Source: JAFEDN01 sp963712715 (GTDB lineage Bacteria; Pseudomonadota; Gammaproteobacteria; Coxiellales; Coxiellaceae). From it: DNA of 64,000 bases. The translations under genes were made by a program, and so were the position numbers. The stretch is from positions 74,251 through 138,250 of the forward strand of contig CAVQJI010000054.1 in assembly GCA_963712715.1 (NCBI GenBank). The letters run 5' to 3'. The notes under the pieces are model-generated. The model searched no databases, was not told where the DNA came from, and was given only the letters and a program-made list of their open reading frames with translations. Shown in pieces: positions 27,438 through 36,578 of this stretch. The stretch's first letter is position 1, and each line of letters begins with the position of its first letter.

Positions 27438-28799
27438 ATGAAAAATTTACAAATCGTGTGTGAACGGGCAGAGATTCTTTTACGGATGGCGCATTATCAG
27501 TCGTTTCTCAATACCCCAGAATATCAGAGGATGCTGGAAGCGGCACTGCAAAAATCTCAAGGCCATCAATTATCTTTACTGCAATATCTCGTTTTAAAAA
27601 TGATGGTACACTGTCAGCAATGGGTCTGTTTATGGGGAGAAACGGCCTGGCAAAAGGCGGTACATGCCTGTATTGCACAACTGATCAGTAGAAAATGGAC
27701 ACACGATCAACGGCGGATTTGGCTGCGACAGGCGGATGACCTGATCGAAATGGCCTGCGTCACTCAAACGGTACGCCGGGATATCCATCAGACCGCCAAA
27801 GACCGGCAAATTCCTCCGATGACGTTTGAGCAAGCCTATCAACAGGCCCGGCAGAGCTACCAGGAGCAACGAGAGATGCTCATTCAATGGGAAGATCAGG
27901 TTAAACAAATCGGTCAAACGTACGCCCAACTGACCAGAAAACCCAATGCCGTCACTCTGGCTCACTCACAGGGCATTACCCAAAGCTTACCGGCTGATCT
28001 GCCGACTTATTCCAAAGCATCGACGGAAATGCGATTGTCAGACGGTTACGTTGAGCATAAAATTCAGGTGGAAAGGGAAGCTCGCATCGTTTATCGAGAA
28101 CTCTGCCACGATGTGATGAAAACTCCAATCCAGGAAATTTTAGTGCAACACGTTCATCAAGGCAGGCAACGCCTCACTGATTATGCCGGGCATATCTTAA
28201 AAACTGCTGAAACGCTTCAGCAGGAAATGCAGCAAGACCACCTGATTTTAACCACACACCGCAACCAAATTCTCATTGCGCACGAAAAACGCATCTCCCA
28301 ATTATCGTGGAGCCTGGAGCAAATGATTCAAACCTGCCGTGATTTCCTCCCTAAAAATCCTGAAAGCGCCTATTTTCTCAGTCAACCGTCACGTCAGGCA
28401 TTGACTGATCTGGTAGAGAATGCCCAAGAGATTAAACGTCAACTGCATACCAATCCAGTGGCCATTGACTCAGCGTCTGTGCAGGAAAAAATTCTAACGA
28501 TAGAGACTCACCGCCAAAATTATGAGCAATCGATTACCGGCTGGTATGGATTCTTTTCGCGTTTTTCTAAAGCTCAACAGCAGCGTGAAAAAATAAATCA
28601 TGAATTGAAAAATCATATCGCTGACATGGTTGTCCCGGCTTGTAATCTCTCGGATCGTGAAGGCGTCGTCACGGAAGATCAACTGAAAGCACAACAACAA
28701 CGAATACAAGAACTAGAAAATCAAAAAACTTACCTGCAGGCAAAAGCTGAAAAAGTCCAAGAAATTCAGCTTCCAACGGCTCAAAGTCTCTCCCCGTGA
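27438..28799 (+). CDS. Large coiled-coil protein of unknown function
   Basis: 453 residues, Gln-rich and almost wholly helical; heptad-like patterns run from about residue 230 to the end (for example KAQQQRIQELENQKTYLQAK). A short aromatic segment, SITGWYGFFSRFSKAQQQRE, sits near residue 370. AGAGG precedes the ATG. It follows the two paralogues in the same direction and may be one transcription unit with them. Such proteins are frequent among substrates of intracellular gammaproteobacteria, but no translocation signal can be proven here. Confidence 0.6.
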   Translation: MKNLQIVCERAEILLRMAHYQSFLNTPEYQRMLEAALQKSQGHQLSLLQYLVLKMMVHCQQWVCLWGETAWQKAVHACIAQLISRKWTHDQRRIWLRQADDLIEMACVTQTVRRDIHQTAKDRQIPPMTFEQAYQQARQSYQEQREMLIQWEDQVKQIGQTYAQLTRKPNAVTLAHSQGITQSLPADLPTYSKASTEMRLSDGYVEHKIQVEREARIVYRELCHDVMKTPIQEILVQHVHQGRQRLTDYAGHILKTAETLQQEMQQDHLILTTHRNQILIAHEKRISQLSWSLEQMIQTCRDFLPKNPESAYFLSQPSRQALTDLVENAQEIKRQLHTNPVAIDSASVQEKILTIETHRQNYEQSITGWYGFFSRFSKAQQQREKINHELKNHIADMVVPACNLSDREGVVTEDQLKAQQQRIQELENQKTYLQAKAEKVQEIQLPTAQSLSP

Positions 28800-29024
28800 A
28801 ACTCAACCCGGGATATGGGTCAATTTTATTAGCAACAACGAGTCAGAAAATTTTGAGTACTCACGATCAGCTACTCAGAAACATCTGCCGTTGCCGCAAT
28901 TGGGTAGACAACCGTTTCTGTCGTTGAGTGGGGAGGACAGACGGACAACCGGCGTGGTCGAGGTGGTCGTTCTCCGCGGGGCCATCAATCTAGGTCCACT
29001 CCACTGCAACTCCAGGATTAGCCA

Positions 29025-32000
29025 TTACAGGTGCGAAGTGGTTGTTGTCGAGGTAGACGATGTACTTGCTGATCGCGAACTCGAGGTGCTGGAATACAGC
29101 GTGCTGCTGGAGCTGGAGGAAGACGATGCAGCGCTGGAAGAGGACGTGATGGATAGTTTGGGTTTGGGGAAAGACCAAAGCCGTTGCTCTAAACTGACAG
29201 AAAGTTTGGATTGATGTTTTTGATCGGGCGGCGATAAATAAGCTGGGGATGTTACAGTAGACGTTGGATGGCGGTGTAAGCGCTGCAAATCCTTAATGAG
29301 TTCCTTGAGTTGTTTTCGATCGGCTTTACTTAAAGTGTCCCTGTTTTTACGGTAATCATCAAGTTTAGCTAAGTAATGTTGCCTGCTTCCCTCATGACTA
29401 ATGCTGGCAACCCGTTGATCGGCCTGAGCGAGTAATTCTGAGTTAGAATAATGGGGTTGGCGTTTAAATAAACCGGCGAGAGTAGCCAATAACGGTGGTT
29501 TTGCTTGATTGGATTTCACCTCTTTTTCTTCTACCTGGGCGGTTATCACTTTGACTTCACTGACGTCGGCTCCGTATTGTTCCAATAGCCGTTTGCTGAG
29601 GAGATCCATGCGGCAACCCGATAGTTGTAGCCCAGGCGTCCATAACTGCATGCCCGAATAAGGGGAAGCTCCCAGCAACCGCCATGCCGACGGTTGCGGT
29701 TGCTGAGCCTTACGTTTGCCGAACAACTGTTGCGGACGGATCAATTTCTCAACCCGCTCGGAGTTCCGGTATAATCCCGCCGACAGCAGCCACCAACTCA
29801 CGGCACCCTTTTCATCACCCATCGCCAACAGTGGACCATCACCCCATTGGGTGGGCTGGATCGTAGGGTATTGAAAGGCAATACTCCCAATGGCAGTAAA
29901 CCAAGAAAAAATAGCCAGACAGCGGCGACTGGCTATTGACCACAGCCGCACCGTCTTATCCCTACTCCCCGAAGCCACTAGCTTCCCATCCGGGCTAAAC
30001 GACACACTCCACACCTCTCTCGTATGCCCGGTCAGCGGCGCGCCCTGCGGCTTTCCGCCGGCGACCTGCCATAGCCGTACCGTCTTATCTTCACTCACGG
30101 AGGCCACTAACTTCCCATCCGGGCTAAACGACACACTATTCACCCTTCTCTCATGCCCGATCAGCGGCGCGCCCTGCGGCTTTCGGCTGGCCACCGACCA
30201 CAGCCGCACCGTCTGATCTTCACTCCCCGAGGCCACTAACTTCCCATCCGGACTAAATGACACACTCGTCACGTAACCCACATGCCCAGTGAGCGGCACG
30301 CCCTGCGGCTCTCCGCTGGCCACCAACCACAGCCGCACCGTATAATCCCCACCCGAGGCCACTAACTTCCCATCCGGGCTAAACGACACACTATTTACCG
30401 GCATCTTATGCCCGGTGAGCGGCGCGCCCTGCGGCTTTCCGCCGGCGACCTGCCATAGCCGTACCGTCTTATCTTCACTCACGGAGGCCACTAACTTCCC
30501 ATCTGGGCTAAACGACACACTATTCACCCTTCTCTCATGCCCGGTGAGCGGCACGCCCTGCGGCTTTCCGCTGGCCACCGACCACAGCCGCACCGTCTGA
30601 TCTTCACTCCCCGAGGCCACTAACTTCCCATCCGGGCTAAACGACACACTATACACCTCCCCCCGATGCTCGGTGAGCGGCGCGCCCTGTGGCTCTCCGC
30701 TGGCCACCGACCACAGCCGCACCGTATCATCACCACTCCCCGAGGCCACTAACTGCCCGTCCGGGCTAAACGACACGCTCGTCACATCTCCCTGATGCCC
30801 AGTGAGCGGCGCGCCCTGCGGCTTTCCGCTGGCCACCGACCATAACCACACCGTCTTATCCTTACTCCCTGAGGCCACTAACTGCCCATCCGGGCTAAAT
30901 GACACACTTGTCACCCCCTTCTCATGCCCAGTGAGCAGCGCGCCCTGCGGCTTTCCGCTGGCCACCGACCATAACCACACCGTCTTATCCCCACTCCCCG
31001 AGGCCACTAACTGCCCGTCCGGGCTAAACGACACGCTCGTCACATCTCCCTGATGCCCAGTGAACGGCGCGCCCTGCGGCTTTCCGCTGGCCACCGACCA
31101 TAACCACACCGTCTTATCCTTACTCCCCGAGGCCACTAACTGCCCATCCGGGCTAAACGACACACTCGTCACCCAAGCCTCATGCCCGGTGAGCGGCGCG
31201 CCCTGCGGCTCTCCGCTGGCGACCTGCCATAGCCGCACCGTCTTATCCTCACTCCCCGAGGCCACTAACTTCCCATCCGGGCTAAACGACACACTCCTAA
31301 CCCCAAGTTTATGCCCGGTGAGCGGCGCACCCAGCGGCTCTTGGCTGGCGACCGACCACAGCCGCACCGTATTATCATAACTCCCCGAGGCCACTAACTT
31401 CCCATCCGGGCTAAACGACACACTCGTCACCCAAGCCTCATGCCCGGTGAGCGGTTGACCGACCACCTCACCCGTTTCCCGGCGCCGAATTTCAATCGTA
31501 TTATCTCGCGCAATAACCAACCACGGCTCGCGGGGATGATAAGCGATCGCTCGGACTACTCCTTTACATACCAGGCGGGGATACTCTCCCCATTCGACCC
31601 ATTCCAAGGTCGCTCCCCGTAAATTGACGCCATACAGCCAGGTGCGGGTCAGGTCCGCGCCGGTGAGATCCGCGCCTAACAGATTGCTATGCGCCAGTAT
31701 CCCATAGCGCAGGTTCGCGCCGGGAATGCGTACCCTTGGCCAGTCTCGCCCACACAGGTTGACACCGCTGACATTCAATACTGTCGCGGCATTACCGCTG
31801 GCCACGGCGATAGCGCTGTCCGTTTTACTGCGTTCTATTAACTGGAAGAAGACGGCCTGCAAGGCCGGGTTTCTTTGGGTGCGGTCCACTAAAAAACGCA
31901 CCTGATCCGGTGTCAAACGCTGTTGCGTGAATAACGCTACAGCTCGCTCGTAATAGCGCGTCCATAACAAGCGAACGGGAACCAGGTTCTGATCAGGCTT

Positions 32001-33923
32001 AGGGATCAGTAACAATTGTTCCGCCACGCTGGTGGTCATAAAATAATCCAATAAAGAGGCATGCATAAAGCTCCAGGTGTGGTCGCTGCTCTCGCGCAGC
32101 GGGCTACCCTGGCGCAAGGATCGGCTGTCCGGCAGGACGTCGCCCAGTAATAGCGAGAGGGTCTCTCCGTGGGAGGCGGTTTTTGACTCCGGCATCGAGA
32201 GGATCTCATACCGTAGGCCGACCTGGCCTGTCTGCCACAGGTGTTCGGCAAACGTCAGGCAAAATACCCGGTACGCCGCTTTCAGCCAATGGACCTGCAC
32301 ATCATCCCCGCCGGTTTGATCGGCTGCTTGTTTTAACGCTTGCTTGCACGATTCGCCCAGAATCGCGGCGGGGTCTTTCAGGTAACCGCGCTGCTGGTAG
32401 GCTTTCTTCGCCTGGCGGGTAAACCAGGTGTCCATAAACCGGTCGTAGAGCGCGGCGCGCGTGATTGGGGTTTTTTCTGTCCGCCGGGCAGTTTTGACTT
32501 CTGAGAAGTCTGAAGCTTCTGTCGTTTCGCGAGGGGTTTTTTCGTCCTTCGAGTCTTCGGTTTTCGATGAGGTTTTGGCGGGAGTGAGTGACTGTGCTTT
32601 TGTCAATTCCGGCAAAATGGATAACGTCATCCACAACATAAACGGCGTGTCGATCAGCGTTTGCAGTTCAGGAATTGCCTTAAATTCGGCCTGGTAACGT
32701 GCGGCATCCCAGTCTTTCGGGCGCTCGGGATCGTTCTGATGTTGGGCGACGTATTTCTCGATATAATCCTGAGTCTGTTGCACCGTAAACGGCGACACAT
32801 GGCGCGTCCGGTAGCCCGGCCAATCGGGTGTGCCGTTCAGGGTATGCGGCACAAAGCTGTCAGCTTCGTTGAGGGCTTGCACCCGCTGGCTGCGACAGCC
32901 AATCACCAGCTTGACTCGCCCGGAGCTCTGATTCAAATGATTTCCGTCATACACATTGGGCGCGGCCTGTCCAGGTATTTCATCGTAGCCGTCAGCAATC
33001 CAGACCGTATGATAATCGCTTTGCAATAGACGGATTTCCTCCGAGGTGAAACTAATTTCCGGTAAATGATGGTAATAATCCCACAGATTCCAGGGATTGA
33101 CCTGGACGGATGACAGGGGAATAAACACCGGTACCGGCGCTCGGGGGATGGGGTCGCCCGGGCGATAACTTTGCCAAGCCGGGTCCTGCCACAGGGTTCT
33201 CAGCAGAGAGCGGTTAAAGGTGCTTTTGCCTGCGCCGGCTAAGCCTTGCAGTAACAGGACTTGCGCCGCACCTTGCAGCAGTTCGCGTTGGACCCACGGG
33301 TATAACGGCTCAGAAGATTGTCCCGTTCCGGCTTGCGACTGACCGTTGGGCTCGATATAACAGGACAGTTCCTGGGTGATATAAGGGTCGGTTAATACTT
33401 TCTCCCGCAAACGATGTAATTTCACGCCCAGGGTGTAGGACGGCGATTGTTTGTCCTGCCAGCAGGGCGACTGCTTTTGCTGTTGACTTTGCGCCAGCAA
33501 GGTTTTAAATTCCGCTGCCGCCGATTCAGAGCCAAGGGACAAATTTAGCGTGGGCGCTGGTTTCGGGGGAGGGTCTATTTTCCTCTCAACCAAGGTAACG
33601 CTTTGTTCCATCAGCTCCAGACTGTGAGCCATCTCTGGTGACAGGGAGGATAAAGGCGTGGGATCTCCAGGCGCAGTTGTGCCGGAGGATAAGGCTGGCG
33701 TGGGGGTTGGTTGAGGAAGAGTGTCTGTTTTCACCTCCACGGAGGTCACGCTTTGTGTCATCACCAACTTCAGACTGTCTAATAAATTCGACGATATGTC
33801 GCTAAAATCTGGATCGAGGGCGGTTGAGGGAGTGGAACTCGTGGGCGCAGTCACGTCAAAAGACCTGGCTTTGACTTTGCCCGGGTGAATCGATAGGGAT
33901 TTTTCATCAGTCTTCTCCCGCAT
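29025..33923 (-). CDS. NACHT - pentapeptide - WD40 protein, NLR-like
   Basis: 1632 residues from the ATG at 33923, which overlaps the kinase stop as TAATG; the same frame is open to 34136 but the coupled ATG is the natural start. Order: a Pro/Ser-rich N-terminus (1-160); a NACHT-type NTPase with Walker A GLAGAGKST near residue 227 and Walker B VWIADGYDEIPG; a helical region to about 690; pentapeptide-like repeats (GANLRYGILAHSNLLGADLT, in part); fourteen WD-type units, twelve nearly identical, from about 770 to 1340; then a Lys/Gln region and a Ser-rich tail. This is the layout of STAND/NLR sensors, where WD repeats sense and NACHT oligomerises. The partner kinase gene stands upstream. Confidence 0.88.
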   Translation of the reverse strand: MREKTDEKSLSIHPGKVKARSFDVTAPTSSTPSTALDPDFSDISSNLLDSLKLVMTQSVTSVEVKTDTLPQPTPTPALSSGTTAPGDPTPLSSLSPEMAHSLELMEQSVTLVERKIDPPPKPAPTLNLSLGSESAAAEFKTLLAQSQQQKQSPCWQDKQSPSYTLGVKLHRLREKVLTDPYITQELSCYIEPNGQSQAGTGQSSEPLYPWVQRELLQGAAQVLLLQGLAGAGKSTFNRSLLRTLWQDPAWQSYRPGDPIPRAPVPVFIPLSSVQVNPWNLWDYYHHLPEISFTSEEIRLLQSDYHTVWIADGYDEIPGQAAPNVYDGNHLNQSSGRVKLVIGCRSQRVQALNEADSFVPHTLNGTPDWPGYRTRHVSPFTVQQTQDYIEKYVAQHQNDPERPKDWDAARYQAEFKAIPELQTLIDTPFMLWMTLSILPELTKAQSLTPAKTSSKTEDSKDEKTPRETTEASDFSEVKTARRTEKTPITRAALYDRFMDTWFTRQAKKAYQQRGYLKDPAAILGESCKQALKQAADQTGGDDVQVHWLKAAYRVFCLTFAEHLWQTGQVGLRYEILSMPESKTASHGETLSLLLGDVLPDSRSLRQGSPLRESSDHTWSFMHASLLDYFMTTSVAEQLLLIPKPDQNLVPVRLLWTRYYERAVALFTQQRLTPDQVRFLVDRTQRNPALQAVFFQLIERSKTDSAIAVASGNAATVLNVSGVNLCGRDWPRVRIPGANLRYGILAHSNLLGADLTGADLTRTWLYGVNLRGATLEWVEWGEYPRLVCKGVVRAIAYHPREPWLVIARDNTIEIRRRETGEVVGQPLTGHEAWVTSVSFSPDGKLVASGSYDNTVRLWSVASQEPLGAPLTGHKLGVRSVSFSPDGKLVASGSEDKTVRLWQVASGEPQGAPLTGHEAWVTSVSFSPDGQLVASGSKDKTVWLWSVASGKPQGAPFTGHQGDVTSVSFSPDGQLVASGSGDKTVWLWSVASGKPQGALLTGHEKGVTSVSFSPDGQLVASGSKDKTVWLWSVASGKPQGAPLTGHQGDVTSVSFSPDGQLVASGSGDDTVRLWSVASGEPQGAPLTEHRGEVYSVSFSPDGKLVASGSEDQTVRLWSVASGKPQGVPLTGHERRVNSVSFSPDGKLVASVSEDKTVRLWQVAGGKPQGAPLTGHKMPVNSVSFSPDGKLVASGGDYTVRLWLVASGEPQGVPLTGHVGYVTSVSFSPDGKLVASGSEDQTVRLWSVASRKPQGAPLIGHERRVNSVSFSPDGKLVASVSEDKTVRLWQVAGGKPQGAPLTGHTREVWSVSFSPDGKLVASGSRDKTVRLWSIASRRCLAIFSWFTAIGSIAFQYPTIQPTQWGDGPLLAMGDEKGAVSWWLLSAGLYRNSERVEKLIRPQQLFGKRKAQQPQPSAWRLLGASPYSGMQLWTPGLQLSGCRMDLLSKRLLEQYGADVSEVKVITAQVEEKEVKSNQAKPPLLATLAGLFKRQPHYSNSELLAQADQRVASISHEGSRQHYLAKLDDYRKNRDTLSKADRKQLKELIKDLQRLHRHPTSTVTSPAYLSPPDQKHQSKLSVSLEQRLWSFPKPKLSITSSSSAASSSSSSSSTLYSSTSSSRSASTSSTSTTTTSHL
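29900..31480 (-). repeat. Twelve near-identical 129-base WD40 repeats
   Basis: Twelve 43-codon units with the consensus GHxxxVxSVSFSPDG and a later LVASGSxDxTVRLW follow one another almost without change. Two units (numbers 8 and 11 from the N-terminus) are identical at protein level. A degenerate unit at each end brings the total to fourteen, which fits two seven-bladed propellers. Differences concentrate at the three residues before the conserved Val, the one after it, and the residues around the Asp of the GSxDx turn. Confidence 0.9.
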
Positions 33924-36103
33924 TAACGGCTCTGTCCGCTTGTTCTCCAGACGGATGGGGGAGATACCTGGGGGATAGTGCTGGTTTGCCGGGTGAACGC
34001 CGGGCGGGATTGCTCCGCGATGACGGCTTGTTGCCATAACCCTTCCAGCACTTGCGGCACTTGACTGGCGGTGGGACGCCGGGCGGGGTCTTGCGCCCAG
34101 CAAGCCTGAATCACGACCGCTAATTCCAGCGGACAATCAGTGGGAACGATTTCCCGATGTCCCTTCAGGACTAGCGGCATCAACACCCGCTTTGGCCAGT
34201 CGCGACCCAACTCGTCGGTTTTCAGATGACTATACGGGAGACGGCGGGTCACCACTTCCCAGCAAATCATGGCAAAACTATAAATATCGCTGGCAGCGGT
34301 AGCGCCTTTACCTTGTAGCACTTCGGGCGCATTCCAGAGCAAGGTCCCCACTTCGCTGGTGTCCCTGACCTGAGATTTTAAAGTAGAAAGACCAAAGTCG
34401 CAGAGTTTGGCGCGGCCATTCATATCCAGCAGAATATTCAGGCTTTTTAAATCCCGGTGCAGTAATTCATGCGCATGTAGGACACTCAAACCTAACGCAA
34501 TATCGCGCAATAAACGCAACCGCTGTGACCAGGGCAACGCCTGGCTGCCGTCTTTCAATAGATCGTATAAACTACCGCCCGGCGCGAGTTCCATCACCAA
34601 TAACGGCGGCGACTCCAGGGATAAACCCAACAAGTGGATCAGAAACGGCGACTGCAACTCTGCCATCACCTTTGCTTCGTCTTTGAGTAGTGCTTGATCT
34701 CTGGCCAATAACTGGGACTTCTTAAAACGTTTAACCGCCACCGGTTGGCCCTCATACGTTCCGCGCAATACTTCACCAAAGGAGCCTTTGCCCAGCGTAT
34801 TTTTAGCTTCTTCCTCCGGAGTTGGCAATTTCAGCGCATCCCGGTTCAGTGCTAAATCTTTAGCGGGCGTTAAGGTCATGGGAGCAGTGACTTCCCGCAC
34901 CTCTGTGCCGATCACCCCGGAGTAATGCCCTTTCCAGGGACTGAAATCACAGTCAGGATCGGTCGTATAGCGGGCATAACGCGCCGGTAATAAGTGACCC
35001 TCTGCATCCTGTGGCATGAAATACGTGCTTTCTTCGAGTTGAAACGCCACGGATTGCTCCGTATGCAACAGCAGGCGCGTGCGGCCCTGAGCGCGGGACA
35101 GGGCGTTGGTTTCATAGACATTACAGGGTTCAGCTAATCCGCCCACGCCTTGTACCAGCCAGAACAACGCATAGTGGCTTTGTAAGGTTTGCCATTCACT
35201 GTCGGTAAAATCCGCTATTTCGTCAGTGGTCAGTTGATGGTTGCGGGTAAAGAGTGGTGAACCACTGGCGTGATGCAGGTGAATGAATAACGGCAGCCAG
35301 GCGCTCGGCGGCGGATCGCCCGGACGATAGGCTTGCCAGTGGGGCGCTTGCCATAACTGCCAGGCGGTTTCCTGGAAGGAATGGCTCGGGTCTTCGCCTT
35401 CTTCACCCAGCCAGAGCAGCATTTCAATTTTGGATTCCCAATGAGTGTGCGTTGGATTTTCTGCTTGTAATTTCGGTAGTGACGCTTTGGACTCCATCGG
35501 TTGCGCTAGACTGTTTCGCAATGCGCACAATTTCAGGCCGACCTGATAACGTGGATCGTCAGCGCTGAGCCAACTCACGGTTTGATCATCCACTAACAAG
35601 AGATTGAGTGAACCGCTACTCTGCACCTGACTGAGCTGAGTTTGAGTGATCGTGGCGGTGGGGTCGGTCAGCGAGGGTGTTTCGTATTTCTGGTCTTTTT
35701 GAAGGGGTGACAGCTCTTGTGGCACTGTCGGTAGACCTTCGGAGAATCCCTGCTCGACCCGCTGCCACAACACATCCAATCCTTTCGCTAACGTTTTTAA
35801 CGAGGGACGAGCGGATACGGTCGAATCCGTGCAGGCCCGAATCAGGGCGATCACCGCCGGCGGACAATCCCGCGGCAAGCCTTTGCCTTGCTCCCAACCG
35901 TTCACCAGAGTCGTCGAGCGGCTCACCATACACCATAATAATTGGCCTAACGCTAAGACATCGTCGGCCTCGGCCACCGCCGTTTCGCTGAAGCCAGGCA
36001 GGAGTTGCGCACGGCCCTGGGTATCGAGATAGCATTGCCGCGGATTCCAGGTGATATGCGTCAGCGCCGGAAGTCCGGCATTGATACAGCCCCACCGCCA
36101 CAT
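33923..36103 (-). CDS. Pseudokinase C-lobe, degenerate NACHT-like region and active Ser/Thr-Tyr kinase
   Basis: 726 residues in the open frame. Residues 1-115 are the C-lobe of a kinase fold without catalytic residues: HIT stands in place of HRD and PGF in place of DFG. Residues about 185-400 align with the NACHT region of the downstream gene (HWQAYRPGDPPP against AWQSYRPGDPIP; CNVYETN against PNVYDGN), but the P-loop is replaced by WLGEEGEDPSHSF and Walker B by LVQGVGG. Residues about 430-690 form an intact TKL-like eukaryotic kinase: GKGSFGEV, K458 in VAVK, HRDLKSLN at 549, DFG at 569 and APE. The stop overlaps the next start. The true gene begins upstream, at 36545. Confidence 0.85.
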   Translation of the reverse strand: MWRWGCINAGLPALTHITWNPRQCYLDTQGRAQLLPGFSETAVAEADDVLALGQLLWCMVSRSTTLVNGWEQGKGLPRDCPPAVIALIRACTDSTVSARPSLKTLAKGLDVLWQRVEQGFSEGLPTVPQELSPLQKDQKYETPSLTDPTATITQTQLSQVQSSGSLNLLLVDDQTVSWLSADDPRYQVGLKLCALRNSLAQPMESKASLPKLQAENPTHTHWESKIEMLLWLGEEGEDPSHSFQETAWQLWQAPHWQAYRPGDPPPSAWLPLFIHLHHASGSPLFTRNHQLTTDEIADFTDSEWQTLQSHYALFWLVQGVGGLAEPCNVYETNALSRAQGRTRLLLHTEQSVAFQLEESTYFMPQDAEGHLLPARYARYTTDPDCDFSPWKGHYSGVIGTEVREVTAPMTLTPAKDLALNRDALKLPTPEEEAKNTLGKGSFGEVLRGTYEGQPVAVKRFKKSQLLARDQALLKDEAKVMAELQSPFLIHLLGLSLESPPLLVMELAPGGSLYDLLKDGSQALPWSQRLRLLRDIALGLSVLHAHELLHRDLKSLNILLDMNGRAKLCDFGLSTLKSQVRDTSEVGTLLWNAPEVLQGKGATAASDIYSFAMICWEVVTRRLPYSHLKTDELGRDWPKRVLMPLVLKGHREIVPTDCPLELAVVIQACWAQDPARRPTASQVPQVLEGLWQQAVIAEQSRPAFTRQTSTIPQVSPPSVWRTSGQSR

Positions 36104-36545
36104 CCCGCACCATCCGACAACGCGCCGACCATGAGTCGGCGGTTGAGGAAGTCAGAAATTCACCCAATCCCATTTGGGGCGGAGCCTTTATCACGATTCA
36201 GTTGTTGGCTTTCGATATTTCACAAGTCCCTAAGACCGCTCAACCAAAAGGGTGAACGGCATTGAAACAAAGCCATCCAGGACGCCTGATGCTGCGCCCC
36301 AGCTTCAGCGGACTGCTGTACCATCCCACGGCTTGTCCGTCATAAACGCCGGTATGTAAGGCTACGCCTTTCTCTTCCTGAACCGTCTGATCGATGCGCA
36401 AATCGGCGGGTCGCAGAGCGGGCAATGTCGCCGTGGGGGAACGCGGTGAAACGGTTTTGATGTCTTGCTGAGAGGACTGACTGTCAGTCAGTGATGGTGG
36501 TTGTTGAGGGGTACTGGTTGAATCAACAAGATGGGGTCTTTGCAT
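36104..36545 (-). pseudogene. 5' part of the pseudokinase gene, broken by indels and a stop
   Basis: An ATG at 36545 follows AAGGAG and opens a frame with a Pro/Ser/Thr-rich N-terminus and then a kinase N-lobe-like text (RIDQTVQEEKGVALHTGVYD, in part). Coding then moves to other frames: CRSPFWLSGLRDL with a TGA after it, then QMGLGEFLTSSTADSW and RMVRDVAVGL, before joining the 33923-36103 frame near 36,105. The pieces line up with the kinase in the downstream part (for instance MAELQSPFLIHLLGL). At least three lesions lie within 200 bases. Confidence 0.65.
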
Positions 36546-36578
36546 GCCGGTCTCCTTATGGCTCAAAATCCAGTTCAA

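Noticed and set aside
28891..29214. Plus-strand 107-codon ORF rich in Glu/Val
   Set aside because: Its second half is the complement of the Ser-rich tail of the WD40 gene; no start signal and no family resemblance.
29890..31380. Series of plus-strand open frames with repeated protein text (GAPCGFPLATDHNHTV type)
   Set aside because: They are antisense shadows of the WD40 repeats; no ribosome sites, and the minus-strand frame is continuous for 1632 codons.
29900..31480. Regular 129-base tandem repeat that could be taken for a CRISPR-like or satellite array
   Set aside because: The period is a whole number of codons and every unit encodes a WD motif in the same frame; there are no unique spacers.
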